A DNA stretch of 64,000 bases from Afipia sp. (lineage in GTDB: Bacteria > Pseudomonadota > Alphaproteobacteria > Rhizobiales > Xanthobacteraceae), in contig JANQAK010000003.1 in the NCBI GenBank assembly GCA_024707075.1, forward strand, positions 1,674,001 through 1,738,000. The letters are read 5' to 3'. The notes under the pieces are model-generated. The model did not search any database. It was not told the DNA's origin and saw only the letters and a program-made list of their open reading frames with translations. Positions 34,584 to 44,774 of this stretch are shown one piece after another (positions within the stretch are counted from its first letter, which is position 1; each line of letters opens with the position of its first letter). A program made the translations under genes and the position numbers.

Positions 34584-34922
34584 GACAAGCTCCCTCACGT
34601 TCTTCCCTGATCCGCCGCCCGGATCATCGCCGTACCCGCCATCATGACGACAGCCCGCACGCGAACATTGCAGACCCCGCTTGCAGGACGTTTCCGGGGC
34701 GACACGCCGGACGCGTCTTCAGCACCTGGATTCGAGCATTAACTAGGCCATACAACTTTTAAGTGTATACTAATTCATACCAACACTATTGGTGGTATTT
34801 CAGTAGGCCCGCGCCTCGCCCCTTCACTTACAGGCGACCATGCATCGCGATGCGTTTCGCATGACCGGTGAAACTGATAGGCTTTCGCCCATCATCCTTG
34901 ATCCTTGCCGGAAGGACTCCTC
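34584..34922. other. Gene-free intergenic region upstream of the omega-transaminase gene
   Basis: About 340 nt. An AT-rich stretch at 34741-34805 contains TATACT and an imperfect inverted repeat (ATACCAACA...TTGGTGGTAT), a plausible promoter/operator for the transaminase gene, but no element can be assigned firmly. The remainder shows nothing recognisable. Confidence 0.4.
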
Positions 34923-36266
34923 GTGAATATTCAGCACCCTCGCCCGACCGTCGCGACGCCGAACGATCTCGACGCCTACTGGATGCCGTTTACGGCCAAC
35001 CGGGCGTTCAAGAGCAAGCCGCGCATGCTGGCCGGCGCCAAGGACATGCACTACTTCACCACCGACGGCCGCAGCATTCTCGACGGCGCGGCGGGCATGT
35101 GGTGCGCCAACGCCGGCCACGGCCGCACGCAGATTTCGGAAGCGATCGCCAGGCAGGCCGCGACGCTCGATTACGCGCCGCCATTCCAGTTCGGTCATCC
35201 GCAGGCGTTCGAGCTTGCCAGCCGCATCGCCGCGCTGGCGCCGCAGGGCCTCGAACACGTGTTCTTCTGCAATTCCGGCTCGGAAGCCGTCGACACCGCG
35301 CTGAAAATCGCGCTGGCCTATCACAACGGCCGTGGCGAAGCCGGCCGCACCCGCCTGATCGGCCGCGAGCGCGGCTATCACGGCGTCGGCTTCGGCGGCA
35401 TTTCCGTCGGCGGCATGGTCAACAACCGCAAGATGTTCGGCACGCTCCTGACCGGCGTCGATCATCTGCCGACCACCTATGATCGCGAGAAGACGGCCTT
35501 CACCAAGGGCGAGCCGGAATGGGGCGCGCATCTGGCCGACGAACTCGAGCGCATCGTCGGCATCCACGGCCCCGGCACGATCGCCGCCGTCATCGTCGAG
35601 CCGATGGCGGGCTCCACCGGCGTGATCGTCACGCCGAAGGGCTATCTCGAACGGCTGCGCGCGATCTGCGACAAGCACGGCATCCTGCTGATCTTCGACG
35701 AGGTCATCACCGGCTATGGCCGCCTCGGCTACGCCTTCGCGGCGGAGCGTTACGGCGTGCTGCCGGACATGATCACCTTCGCCAAGGGCATCACCAACGG
35801 CGCGGTGCCGATGGGCGGCGTGCTGATCCGCGACGCCATCCACGACTCCTTCATGAAGGGGCCGCAACACGTCGTCGAACTGTTCCACGGCTACACCTAT
35901 TCGGCGCATCCGCTGGCCTGCGCCGCCGGTCTCGCCACCCTCGACATCTATCGCGAGGAAGGCCTGTTCGAGCGTGCCCGCGCGCTGGAACCGACATGGG
36001 CCGACGCCGTGATGGGTCTGCGCAAGGAGCCGAATGTCGTGGACATCCGCACCGTCGGCATCACCGCCGGCATCGATCTTGCGCCGAACAAGGACGGCCC
36101 CGGCAAGCGCGGGTTCGAGGCGCTGGACTCAGCCTTCCACGACAACGACCTGATGATCCGCGTCGCCGGCGACACGGTCTGCCTGACCCCGCCGCTGATC
36201 GTCTCGGAAAGCCAGATCGGCGAGATCATCGACAAGACCGCCAGGGTGATCCGCGCGGTGGCGTAA
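34923..36266 (+). CDS. Class III aminotransferase (omega-amino acid--pyruvate transaminase type)
   Basis: A 447-residue fold-type I PLP enzyme close to beta-alanine/omega-amino acid:pyruvate aminotransferases. YWMPFTANRAFK, DGRSILDGAAGMWC, FFCNSGSEAVDTALKIA, LIFDEVITGYGRLG (PLP-ring Asp) and ITFAKGITNGAVPMGGV (Schiff-base Lys) are visible. GTG 34923 has GGAAGGA about 6-7 nt upstream and is preferred to the TTG at 34905 used by the track. The preferred amino donor cannot be told from sequence. Monocistronic. Confidence 0.9.
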   Translation: MNIQHPRPTVATPNDLDAYWMPFTANRAFKSKPRMLAGAKDMHYFTTDGRSILDGAAGMWCANAGHGRTQISEAIARQAATLDYAPPFQFGHPQAFELASRIAALAPQGLEHVFFCNSGSEAVDTALKIALAYHNGRGEAGRTRLIGRERGYHGVGFGGISVGGMVNNRKMFGTLLTGVDHLPTTYDREKTAFTKGEPEWGAHLADELERIVGIHGPGTIAAVIVEPMAGSTGVIVTPKGYLERLRAICDKHGILLIFDEVITGYGRLGYAFAAERYGVLPDMITFAKGITNGAVPMGGVLIRDAIHDSFMKGPQHVVELFHGYTYSAHPLACAAGLATLDIYREEGLFERARALEPTWADAVMGLRKEPNVVDIRTVGITAGIDLAPNKDGPGKRGFEALDSAFHDNDLMIRVAGDTVCLTPPLIVSESQIGEIIDKTARVIRAVA

Positions 36267-36284
36267 GCAAAACACGCTGCCTTT

Positions 36285-36428
36285 CCCCTCTCCCCTTGTG
36301 GGAGAGGGTGGCGAGATCGAACGTAGCGAGATCGAGCCGGGTGAGGGGTCTCTGCCTCACCGATAGAAACCCCTCACCCGGCTTCTCGCTCGCGCTCGAA
36401 ACCACCCTCTCCCACAAGGGGAGAGGGG
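36285..36428. repeat. Intergenic palindromic repeat, family C, copy 3
   Basis: Left CCCCTCTCCCCTTGTGGGAGAGGG, inner GAGCCGGGTGAGGGGT / ACCCCTCACCCGGC, right CCCTCTCCCACAAGGGGAGAGGGG. Between the transaminase and EAL genes; the rest of 36267-36561 shows no other feature. Confidence 0.87.
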
Positions 36429-36561
36429 AAGAGCAGAGATCGCTTCCCAGATGCATCGCGAAAGCACTGAACGTAGAGCTAGCTCCGTAGCCCGCACATA
36501 AGATTTCGCGCCGAATCAAACTTGATGCTAAGCTCGTTCTGTTCGGGGCTGGGCAGACATC

Positions 36562-38029
36562 ATGATCCGCATTTCGACGATTTTCATCGCCATCTGCATG
36601 GTGCTGATCGCAGCGTCGCTTGGCCTGCTGCTGTATTCGCTGGCGGGGCTGACGATTTCCGAATCCGCCATCGTCGCGCTGACGGCCCTGACCTTCCTGA
36701 TCCTCTACAACGCGGTGTCGATGCGCCTGCGCGACCGCACCGACGTCGGCGGCCAGATCGCCGATCTCTCGCGCGGCACCGCGGATCTCGCGCGCCAGGT
36801 CGCCGAGTTCGGACGCCGGATGGCCACCATCGAGGCGCGCCTGTCCATCACCGACGCCAACGGACAGGATCGCGTCCAGACGGTCGCCGGCGAAATCGGC
36901 GAGTTGGGATTGCTGGTCAAGCAACTGGCGGATTCCGTCGCCGCCCACGATGAAATTCTCTCCACCGCCGTCAGCGCTCTCGCCGCGCAGACTTCCGGCG
37001 AGCCGGCGGCCGGTGCGAACGCCGAAACGCCCTCGGCGGCGCCGGCCAATGCCGGTCCGTCCGCCTCCAATCCATCCGCCGACGCGCTGCCGAAACCGGC
37101 CAACATCAACAACGCCCAGCTTCTCGTGGCGGTGAAGAACGCCATCGAGGCCAGCCGCATCGATCTTTTCTTGCAGCCGATGGTGACACTGCCCCAGCGC
37201 AAGGTGCGGTTCTATGAAGCCGTGGCGCGCCTGCGCGACGACAAGGATCAGGTGCTGACCGCCGGTGATTTCGTCAGCACGGCGGAAGCCGCGGGCCTGA
37301 TGGGCCAGATCGACAACATGGTGATGTTCCGCTGCGTGCAGGTGCTGCGGCGGCTGATGGTGCGCAGCAAGGACGTCGGCGTGTTCTGCAACGTCGCGAG
37401 CGCGACCCTGAGCAACCCGGCGGCTTTCGGCCAGTGTCTCGATTTTCTCGAAGCCAACCGCGTGCTGGCGCCATCGCTGGTGCTCGAATTCAAGCAGAGC
37501 ACCTTCCGCCATCTCGGCCCGGTGGAAAGCGAACACCTCGCGGCCCTGCACCGGCTCGGCTACGGCTTTTCGATCGACAACGTCACCGACCTGCGGTTCG
37601 ACCCGCGCGAACTCGCCGACCGCGGCGTGAAGTTCGTCAAGGTTCCTGCGTCGATGCTGCTCGACCAGAAGCAACTGTCATCCGCCGACATTCACGCCGC
37701 CGACCTGTCGGACCTGCTTGGCCGGTTTGGCATCGATCTGGTGGCGGAGCGGATCGAGGGCGAACGCGCCGTGGTCGATCTGCTCGATTACGATGTCCGC
37801 TTCGGCCAGGGCTTCCTGTTCGCGCCGCCCCGGCCGCTGCGTCCGGAAGGCTCCGTCACCCAGGCGGCGGAACCCGCGACCGCGGCGAAAGCTACTTCTG
37901 CCGCCCCGACGGTTGACGCACCGGCCCGAAAAAGAAGAAAAAGCCGCCGCCAAGACCGCCCCGGAGCCGCTGCGCGCGACGGGCAATGCCGCGCTGGTGT
38001 CCCGTAGCCGCGCTTCCGCACAGAAGTGA
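36562..38029 (+). CDS. Membrane-anchored degenerate EAL-domain protein (1-nt insertion near the 3' end)
   Basis: About 488 residues after correction. Two N-terminal transmembrane helices (about 4-27 and 34-52), a coiled-coil linker (60-125), an Ala/Pro-rich spacer, then an EAL-like domain from about 185. The catalytic EALLR is EAVARLR, and the usual DDFGTG is replaced (DNVTDLRF), so phosphodiesterase activity is unlikely and a c-di-GMP-binding or protein-interaction role is more plausible. As sequenced the tail becomes Arg-rich (KRRKSRRQ). Removing one C from 37925-37927 restores AEKEEKAAAKTAPEPL ... ASAQK and a stop at 38029, 9 nt before the next gene. Confidence 0.82.
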
Positions 38030-38038
38030 TCCGTTTCC

Positions 38039-38914
38039 ATGAAACTGCCTGACGTCCCTGCGCTGCGATTCGCCGATCGTTTGCGCGATCTCACCGCTGG
38101 AGTGGATGTCATTCTCAGCGACGTCTGGGGCGTCGTTCACGACGGCGTGCATGGCTTTCCCGACGCATGGCAGGCGCTGCGATCGTTCCGCGAACAGGGC
38201 GGCACGGTGGTCATGATCACCAACGCGCCGCGCCCGGCGGATTCGGTGCAGCGGCAGTTGCGCAAGATGGACATCGCCGACGAGACCTATGACGCCATCG
38301 TGTCGTCGGGCGATCTCACGCGCAGCTTCGTGGCGTCGCGCCTCGATCAGCCGCTGCTGCAAATCGGACCCGAGCGCGACAATCCGATGTTTCGCGGCCT
38401 CGACGTCAAGTTCACCACGCTGGAGCAGGCCGAATACATTGTCTGCACCGGACCCTACGACGACGAGGTCGAGACCGAGGAAAACTATCGCGGCATGATG
38501 GAAGAAGCGCGCAAGCGCGATCTCACCTTCGTCTGCGCCAACCCGGACATGGTGGTCGAGCGCGGCCACCGGCTGATCACCTGCGCCGGCGCCATCGCCG
38601 AACTGTATCGCAGCCTCGGCGGCGAGGTGATTTTCTACGGCAAGCCGCACAAGCCGATCTACGACCGCGCGCTGGCGCTGGCCGCCGAAAAGCGCGGCAA
38701 GGTCACGCCACCGGAGCGCATCCTCGCCATCGGCGATTCCGTCCGCACCGATCTGATCGGCGCGAACACCGTTGGGCTGAACTGCTTGTTTCTCACGCGC
38801 GGCATCCATGCGGTGGACTTCGAGGGTCTCGACGTGGCCGATGAATTCGCGGTGCGGCGGCTGTTCGGCGACACCCGGCCGCCCCGCGCGCTGATGCGCG
38901 ATCTGAGGTGGTAG
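38039..38914 (+). CDS. HAD-superfamily hydrolase, TIGR01459 type (NagD/subclass IIA-like)
   Basis: A 291-residue hydrolase. Motif I is ILSDVWGVVHDG, with ITNAPRP as motif II, YGKPHKPIYDRAL (Lys, motif III) and LAIGDSVRTDLIGA as motif IV. The class IIA cap lies between motifs II and III. These enzymes dephosphorylate small metabolites; the substrate is unknown. It follows the EAL gene by 9 nt, so they are probably co-transcribed, and it is upstream of ribF in the usual local order. Confidence 0.86.
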   Translation: MKLPDVPALRFADRLRDLTAGVDVILSDVWGVVHDGVHGFPDAWQALRSFREQGGTVVMITNAPRPADSVQRQLRKMDIADETYDAIVSSGDLTRSFVASRLDQPLLQIGPERDNPMFRGLDVKFTTLEQAEYIVCTGPYDDEVETEENYRGMMEEARKRDLTFVCANPDMVVERGHRLITCAGAIAELYRSLGGEVIFYGKPHKPIYDRALALAAEKRGKVTPPERILAIGDSVRTDLIGANTVGLNCLFLTRGIHAVDFEGLDVADEFAVRRLFGDTRPPRALMRDLRW

Positions 38915-38937
38915 GCAGCCTCGAAATCTATCTCCGC

Positions 38938-39069
38938 GTCGTCCCGGCGCAGGCCGGGACCCATAACCACCAAATTCTCGTTCACCGCGATATTTCAGGC
39001 TGCCGTTTTCGGTGCTCCGTAGTTCACGACAACTCAGGGAGTATGGGTCCCGGCCTGCGCCGGGACGAC
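38938..39069. repeat. Intergenic palindromic repeat, family A, copy 5 (reverse orientation)
   Basis: Starts GTCGTCCCGGCGCAGGCC, ends GCGCCGGGACGAC. The core begins CCATAACCACCAAA and ends CTCAGGGAGTATGG, the reverse of copy 4, so the element is directional. Confidence 0.85.
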
Positions 39070-39104
39070 GTTATGTTTTTTTGCGCGCTTCATATTGAGC
39101 CCCC

Positions 39105-39137
39105 CAAAACGCAAAATGCCCGGCGTGAACCGGGCAT
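39105..39137 (-). terminator. Rho-independent terminator of the CheY-like gene
   Basis: On the minus strand ATGCCCGG-TTCACG-CCGGGCAT is followed by TTTGCGTTTT. It lies 29 nt beyond the stop codon of the response regulator. Confidence 0.75.
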
Positions 39138-39165
39138 CGAAACTCTGCGGATGTGACGGGCGCGG

Positions 39166-39561
39166 TTACGCCGGCACGTTGTCCGGGAACACCGCCTCGA
39201 TCTTGGTCTTGAGCGTCGCGGCGTTGAACGGCTTGACGATGTAGTTGTTCACGCCGGCCTTCTTGGCGGCGATGACGTTTTCCGTCTTCGATTCAGCCGT
39301 GATCATGATGAAAGGCGTGGTGGCGAGGTTGGGGTCGCTGCGCACTTCCTTGAGCAGGTCGTAACCGGTCATCGGCTCCATATTCCAGTCGGAAATCACG
39401 AGACCGTACTTCTTGCCGCGCATCTTGTTGAGCGCCGCCGAACCATCGCTGGCGTCGTCGATATTCTCGAAGCCGAGCTGCTTGAGAAGATTGCGGATGA
39501 TGCGGATCATGGTGTTGTAGTCATCCACAACCAGAACAGACATCGACAAATCCATAGCCAT
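39166..39561 (-). CDS. Single-domain CheY-like response regulator
   Basis: A 131-residue receiver only, with no output domain. SVLVVDDYNTMIRIIRNLL carries the acidic pair, LVISDWNMEPMTG the phospho-acceptor Asp, MITAES the switch Thr and NNYIVKPFNAATL the conserved Lys. It is very close to the CheY/CpdR-like regulators that precede chemotaxis or cell-cycle pathways in this group; no partner kinase is adjacent. ATG 39561 (MAMDLSMSV) is chosen with AGGGAG upstream. A terminator follows. Confidence 0.9.
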   Translation of the reverse strand: MAMDLSMSVLVVDDYNTMIRIIRNLLKQLGFENIDDASDGSAALNKMRGKKYGLVISDWNMEPMTGYDLLKEVRSDPNLATTPFIMITAESKTENVIAAKKAGVNNYIVKPFNAATLKTKIEAVFPDNVPA

Positions 39562-39783
39562 CGCTGTTTTTCTCCCTCGAACGCAGCAACCGGCATGCGT
39601 TATCAACATTTTGCGGAAGGCTTCTGCCCTCCGCAGTCCCGGGGAATCTAGCATCGGTGACTTAAACAGCCCGTTAATCGGGGCCGCCGGGGATTATCTT
39701 AAGTTGCGCCATTACCTTGACACCCAGGGCGGACCGGGGCCACGGTCCGGGCCAAATTCTTCAACGGATTCCTTCCGGTATTC

Positions 39784-40755
39784 ATGACGACACGCTTTTC
39801 AGTCATCCGCGACGCCACGCCCCCCGGCGACATCATCAGGGGCACGGTCGTGGCGATGGGTAATTTCGACGGCGTCCATCTCGGCCATCGTGCGGTGATT
39901 TCAGCGGCGATTGATATGGCGCGCACGCGCGGCAAGCCTGCATTTGCCGTAACATTCGAGCCGCATCCCCGCAGCTTTTTCAGTCCCCACACCCCGCAGT
40001 TCAGGCTGACCGACGAGGCCGCCAAGCTGCGGCTGCTGGCCGGCACCGGGCTCGACGGCGCTGTCGTCATGACATTCGACGGCCCCCGCGCCGGCACCAC
40101 GGCACAGGATTTCATTAACCACGATCTGATCGCGCGGCTCGGAGTCAGCGGCGTCGCGGTCGGTTACGATTTTCATTTCGGCAAGGGCCGCGCCGGCTCG
40201 CCCTCTCTGCTCGCCGCTGAGGCACCACGACTGGGCATCGAGGTTCACGTCCAGCCCCACGTCGATATTCTGGATCGCCCGGTCTCCTCCAGCGCCATCC
40301 GCATGGCGCTGGCCGAAGGCCAGGTCACGGAAGCGACCGCCATGCTGGGCGGGCCGTGGTTCATCACTGGCGAGGTCATTCACGGCGAAAAGCGCGGGCG
40401 CGATCTGGGCTATCCCACCGCCAATATCCGCCTCGACACGAATTGCGGGCTCAGGCACGGCATCTATGCGGTGCGTGCCGGGATCGGCGACAAACGCGTC
40501 GACGGCGTCGCCAGTTTCGGCCGCCGCCCGACCTTCGACAACGGCGCGCCGCTGCTGGAAGTGTTCCTGTTCGACTTCAAGAGCGATCTTTACGGCCGGC
40601 AGCTCGACGTCGCCTTCATCGGCTTCATCCGCGACGAACTGAAGTTCGACGGCATCGAGGGGCTGGTCCGCCAGATGGACGATGACAGCGCAAAAGCCCG
40701 CGCGATGCTGGCGGCCGCGCCCGATGCGTTTCCAAAGCTGGGCGAGGTGGGGTGA
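39784..40755 (+). CDS. ribF: Bifunctional riboflavin kinase/FAD synthetase
   Basis: A 323-residue RibF converting riboflavin to FMN and FAD. The N-terminal adenylyltransferase half has GNFDGVHLGHRAVI (nucleotidyl-transferase HxGH motif), TFEPHPRSFF and VGYDFHFGKGRAG. The C-terminal flavokinase half has GEVIHGEKRGRDLGYPTANI. ATG 39784 follows GGATTCCTTCC. The HAD gene lies upstream and ileS downstream, separated by a family C-like repeat. Confidence 0.95.
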   Translation: MTTRFSVIRDATPPGDIIRGTVVAMGNFDGVHLGHRAVISAAIDMARTRGKPAFAVTFEPHPRSFFSPHTPQFRLTDEAAKLRLLAGTGLDGAVVMTFDGPRAGTTAQDFINHDLIARLGVSGVAVGYDFHFGKGRAGSPSLLAAEAPRLGIEVHVQPHVDILDRPVSSSAIRMALAEGQVTEATAMLGGPWFITGEVIHGEKRGRDLGYPTANIRLDTNCGLRHGIYAVRAGIGDKRVDGVASFGRRPTFDNGAPLLEVFLFDFKSDLYGRQLDVAFIGFIRDELKFDGIEGLVRQMDDDSAKARAMLAAAPDAFPKLGEVG

Positions 40756-40766
40756 GACTAAGCGGT

Positions 40767-40887
40767 GGTCGGTCCCCTCTCCCGCTTGCGGGGGAGGGTC
40801 AGGGAGGGGGCCAAGCCGCATTGCTCGACCATCGAGAGGAGAACCCCCTCTCCACCTCTCCCCCGCGAGCGGGGGAGAGAGCCGACC
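40767..40887. repeat. Intergenic palindromic repeat, family C-like, copy 5 (variant)
   Basis: Starts GGTCGGTCCCCTCTCCCGC and ends GCGGGGGAGAGAGCCGACC, with inner GGAGGGGG / CCCCCTCTCC. Same plan as family C but with diverged arms; lies between ribF and ileS. Confidence 0.75.
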
Positions 40888-40988
40888 GCGAATTGCTGCA
40901 CACCCGTGCATAAATGTTGAGTTTTCTTCGCAGAAATCCCCACTGAACTCGTTTCCCCTTCTGCCCAAAACGCGCTATTCACCCCGCC

Positions 40989-43964
40989 ATGACCGAAAAG
41001 CCCAAATCCGACGCCGCCGATTATTCCAAAACCCTTTATCTGCCGCAGACGGACTTCCCGATGCGCGCGGGCCTGCCCCAGCGCGAGCCGGAAATTCTGG
41101 CGCGCTGGAACGAGATCGACCTTTACGGGAAGCTGCGCGAGACCGCGAAGGCGCGGCCTAAGTTCGTGCTGCACGACGGCCCGCCCTACGCCAACGGCAA
41201 CATCCATATCGGCCACGCGCTGAACAAGATCCTCAAGGACGTGGTGACGCGCAGCCAGCAGATGCTCGGCTTCGATTCCAACTACGTACCGGGCTGGGAT
41301 TGCCACGGCCTGCCGATCGAATGGAAGATCGAGGAAGAGTACCGTTCCAAGGGCAAGAACAAGGACGCGGTGCCGATCGTCGAATTCCGCAAGGAGTGCC
41401 GGGCCTTCGCGCAGAAGTGGGTCGACATCCAGCGCGAGGAATTCAAGCGGCTCGGCGTGGTCGGCGACTGGTCGCACCCCTACACCACGATGAGCTTCCC
41501 CGCCGAAGCGCAGATCGCTCGCGAGCTGATGAAGTTCGCCGCCAACGGCACGCTGTATCGCGGCTCCAAGCCGGTGATGTGGAGCGTGGTCGAGAAGACC
41601 GCGCTGGCCGAAGCGGAGGTCGAATACGAGGACTACACCTCGGATACAGTGTGGGTGAAGTTTCCGGTCAACGCCGCGCATGGCCGCCTCGCTAAAGCGT
41701 CAGTCGTGATCTGGACCACCACGCCGTGGACGCTGCCCGGCAACCGCGCCATCAGCTTCTCGCCGAAGATTTCCTACGGTCTTTACAAAATCACCGACGC
41801 GCCCGCCGACAACTGGGCGAAGACCGGCGATCTTCTGATCCTCGCCGACAAACTCGCGGAGGACGTGTTCAAGCAGGCGCGCGTCACGTCGTATGAAAAG
41901 ACCGGCGAGGTCTCCGCCGATATTCTCGACGCCATCGAATGCTCGCATCCGCTGAAGGGGCTCGCCGGCGGCTACGAATTTACCGTGCCGCTGCTCGCTG
42001 GCGATCACGTCACCGACGATACCGGCACCGGCTTCGTTCACACCGCGCCGGGTCATGGCCGCGAGGACTTCGACATCTGGACCGCGAATGCGCGCGAGCT
42101 TGAGGCGCGCGGCATCAGTTCGGTCATTCCCTACACCGTCGATGCAGACGGCGCACTGACCGAGCAGGCGCCCGGCTTCACCGGCAAGCGCGTGCTCACC
42201 GACAAGGGCGAAAAGGGAGACGCCAACGAGGCCGTCATCAAGGCGCTGGCCGAGCGCGGCATGCTGCTCGCGCGCGGCCGCCTGAAGCATCAGTATCCGC
42301 ATTCGTGGCGCTCGAAGAAACCTGTGATCTATCGCAACACGCCGCAATGGTTCATCGCGATGGACAAGGACATCGCGGACCACGGTAAGGCGAAGCCGGG
42401 CGACACGCTGCGCGCCCGCGCGTTGCAGGCCATCAGCGTCACGCGCTGGGTGCCGGAGCAGGGCCAGAACCGCATCACCGGCATGATCGCGGGCCGTCCC
42501 GACTGGGTGATCTCGCGCCAGCGTGCGTGGGGCGTGCCCATCACCGTGTTCGTGCGCGAAAAGGGCGACGGCTCCGCGGAGATCTTGCAGGACGAAGCCG
42601 TCAACAAACGCATCGCCGACGCATTCGAAAAAGAAGGCGCGGACGCCTGGTACAAGGACGGTGCGCGCGAGCGTTTCCTCGCATCGCGCGCGAATGAAGA
42701 GTGGAAGAAAGTCGACGACATCTGCGACGTCTGGTTCGATTCAGGCTCGACCCACGCCTTCGTGCTGGAAGACCCGGTGCATTTCCCGGGCCTCGCCGGC
42801 ATCAAGCGCAAGGTCGATGGCGGCAAGGATACGGTGATGTATCTTGAAGGCAGCGACCAGCATCGCGGCTGGTTTCACTCCTCGCTGCTGGAAAGCTGCG
42901 GCACGCGCGGTCGCGCGCCCTATGACGTGGTGCTGACCCACGGCTTCACGCTCGACGAGAACGGCCGCAAGATGTCGAAGTCGCTCGGCAACACGACCGA
43001 GCCGCAGAAGGTCATCGCGCAGTCCGGCGCGGACATCCTGCGGCTGTGGGTCTGCGCCACCGATTATGCCGACGATCAGCGCATCGGCCCCGAAATTCTC
43101 AAGAACACCATCGAGACCTATCGCAAGCTGCGCAACACCCTGCGCTGGATGCTCGGCACGCTGCATCACTTCCATCGCGCCGACGCCGTCTCCTTCAGCG
43201 AAATGCCGGAACTCGAACAACTGATGCTGCATCGCCTGTCCGAGGTCGATGCCATCGTGCGTCCGGCCTATGCGAATTTCGACTACAAGACGGTGATCGC
43301 GACGCTGGCCAATTTTATGAACACCGAACTGTCGGCGTTTTACTTCGACATCAGAAAAGACACCCTGTACTGCGATCCGCCGTCATCTATCGCCCGCAAG
43401 GCCGCACTCACCACCGTGGACATTCTCTGCGATGCGATCCTGAAGTGGCTCGCGCCCGCCATCAGCTTCACCGCCGACGAGGCGTGGGCGATGTATCGCC
43501 CCGACGCCGAACCGTCGGTGCATCTCACCACGTTCCGTGACGATCTCGACCGTTTCAGCAACGAAGCATTGGCGAAGAAGTGGGACACCATTCGCAACGT
43601 GCGGCGCGTCGTCACCGGCGCGCTGGAAGTCGAGCGCGCCGCCAAGCGGATCGGTTCGTCGCTGGAAGCCTCGCCACTGGTTTATGTGTCCGACAAGGCG
43701 CTGTTCGCGACGCTCTTTGATATTGATCTCGCGGAAGTGTGCATCACGTCGAATGCGATGGTCACCAACGAGGATGCGCCTGCTGGCGCGTTCACGCTGA
43801 GCGACGTGCCGGGCGTGGCCGTGGTGGTCGAGAAGGCGGTGGGCACCAAGTGCGCGCGGTCGTGGAAAATCCTGCCGACGGTCGGCGACGACCCGGACTA
43901 TCCCGACGTCTCGCCGCGCGACGCGCAGGCGCTGCGGGAATGGAAGGCGCTGGGACAAATTTAA
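40989..43964 (+). CDS. ileS: Isoleucine--tRNA ligase
   Basis: A 991-residue class I synthetase. HIGH motif [18 protein letters not shown]1 editing domain ([27 protein letters not shown]), and KMSKS motif [10 protein letters not shown] are intact. At the C-terminus the usual four-Cys zinc finger is degenerate: only [10 protein letters not shown] keeps one Cys of the first pair, and the second pair is replaced ([12 protein letters not shown]). I believe this is common in relatives. ATG 40989 begins MTEKPKSD. Mupirocin sensitivity or resistance cannot be inferred. Confidence 0.96.
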   Translation: MTEKPKSDAADYSKTLYLPQTDFPMRAGLPQREPEILARWNEIDLYGKLRETAKARPKFVLHDGPPYANGNIHIGHALNKILKDVVTRSQQMLGFDSNYVPGWDCHGLPIEWKIEEEYRSKGKNKDAVPIVEFRKECRAFAQKWVDIQREEFKRLGVVGDWSHPYTTMSFPAEAQIARELMKFAANGTLYRGSKPVMWSVVEKTALAEAEVEYEDYTSDTVWVKFPVNAAHGRLAKASVVIWTTTPWTLPGNRAISFSPKISYGLYKITDAPADNWAKTGDLLILADKLAEDVFKQARVTSYEKTGEVSADILDAIECSHPLKGLAGGYEFTVPLLAGDHVTDDTGTGFVHTAPGHGREDFDIWTANARELEARGISSVIPYTVDADGALTEQAPGFTGKRVLTDKGEKGDANEAVIKALAERGMLLARGRLKHQYPHSWRSKKPVIYRNTPQWFIAMDKDIADHGKAKPGDTLRARALQAISVTRWVPEQGQNRITGMIAGRPDWVISRQRAWGVPITVFVREKGDGSAEILQDEAVNKRIADAFEKEGADAWYKDGARERFLASRANEEWKKVDDICDVWFDSGSTHAFVLEDPVHFPGLAGIKRKVDGGKDTVMYLEGSDQHRGWFHSSLLESCGTRGRAPYDVVLTHGFTLDENGRKMSKSLGNTTEPQKVIAQSGADILRLWVCATDYADDQRIGPEILKNTIETYRKLRNTLRWMLGTLHHFHRADAVSFSEMPELEQLMLHRLSEVDAIVRPAYANFDYKTVIATLANFMNTELSAFYFDIRKDTLYCDPPSSIARKAALTTVDILCDAILKWLAPAISFTADEAWAMYRPDAEPSVHLTTFRDDLDRFSNEALAKKWDTIRNVRRVVTGALEVERAAKRIGSSLEASPLVYVSDKALFATLFDIDLAEVCITSNAMVTNEDAPAGAFTLSDVPGVAVVVEKAVGTKCARSWKILPTVGDDPDYPDVSPRDAQALREWKALGQI

Positions 43965-44001
43965 CGGCCCCGTATTGATGAGAGAACGCGCCACAACTCT
44001 T

Positions 44002-44145
44002 CCCCTCTCCCCTTGTGGGAGAGGGGGGCGAAATCGAGTGAAACGAGATTGAGCCGGGTGAGGGGTCAGCGGATCAGTTTGCGAAACAAGACCCCTCACC
44101 CGCCTTCGCTTCGCTCAGGCACCCTCTCCCACAAGGGGAGAGGGG
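44002..44145. repeat. Intergenic palindromic repeat, family C, copy 4
   Basis: Left CCCCTCTCCCCTTGTGGGAGAGGGG, inner GAGCCGGGTGAGGGGT / ACCCCTCACCCGCC, right CCCTCTCCCACAAGGGGAGAGGGG. Between ileS and lspA. Confidence 0.87.
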
Positions 44146-44195
44146 AAGAAGGCTGCAACTTTCTCCTGTTTCTTCTGAACGAAGGTTCGAGCTTG

Positions 44196-44695
44196 ATGCC
44201 CCCCCTGCTCCGCTCCGGACTGGTCGCCGCCGTCGCCGCCCTGGTGCTCGATCAGGCCTCAAAGCTCTGGCTATTGAACGTATTCGAACTCGGCCGCCGC
44301 GGCGCGGTGGCGGTAACGCCGTTCTTCGATCTGGTGCTCGCCTGGAATACCGGCATCAGCTATGGCTGGTTCCAGGACACCGGCCCGCTTGGCCAAACCA
44401 TCCTGCTCGCGGTCAAGGCCATCGCCGTCATCGTGCTGGGGGTCTGGATGGCCAAATCCGGCACCCGCCTTGCCGTGATCGGCCTGGGACTCATCATCGG
44501 GGGGCCATCGGCAACGCCATCGACCGGCTGGCCTACGGCGCGGTGGTCGATTTCGCCCTGTTTCACCTCCAGATCGGCGGAAAAACCTATAACTGGTACG
44601 TGTTTAACCTTGCGGACGTAGCCATCGTTGCTGGCGTCGCTGCCCTCCTGTATGACTCCCTTGTAACCCCCGGTGCCGCAAAAAGGCCCCGATAA
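44196..44695 (+). CDS. lspA: Lipoprotein signal peptidase LspA (reading frame interrupted by a 1-nt deletion)
   Basis: Signal peptidase II cleaves prolipoproteins after Lgt modification (lgt is at 10337). The 5' part reads [31 protein letters not shown] and GLGLIIGG. After the G6 run 44499-44504 the frame shifts by one. Restoring a base gives [20 protein letters not shown] and [15 protein letters not shown], carrying both catalytic aspartates, and a 166-residue protein with four helices. As an essential gene with otherwise perfect motifs, a sequencing error in the G run is the likely cause. Confidence 0.9.
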
Positions 44696-44774
44696 ACAGG
44701 GATATGCTTGGCTCCAGGAAAACTGGCGCGCGGCCACCGGATCGCGGAGGCAGGGCAGCGCCATCGGAAGCAAG

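Noticed and set aside
39662-39677. TTAA-N8-TTAA upstream of ribF, similar to a CtrA box
   Set aside because: Spacing is 8, not the required 7.
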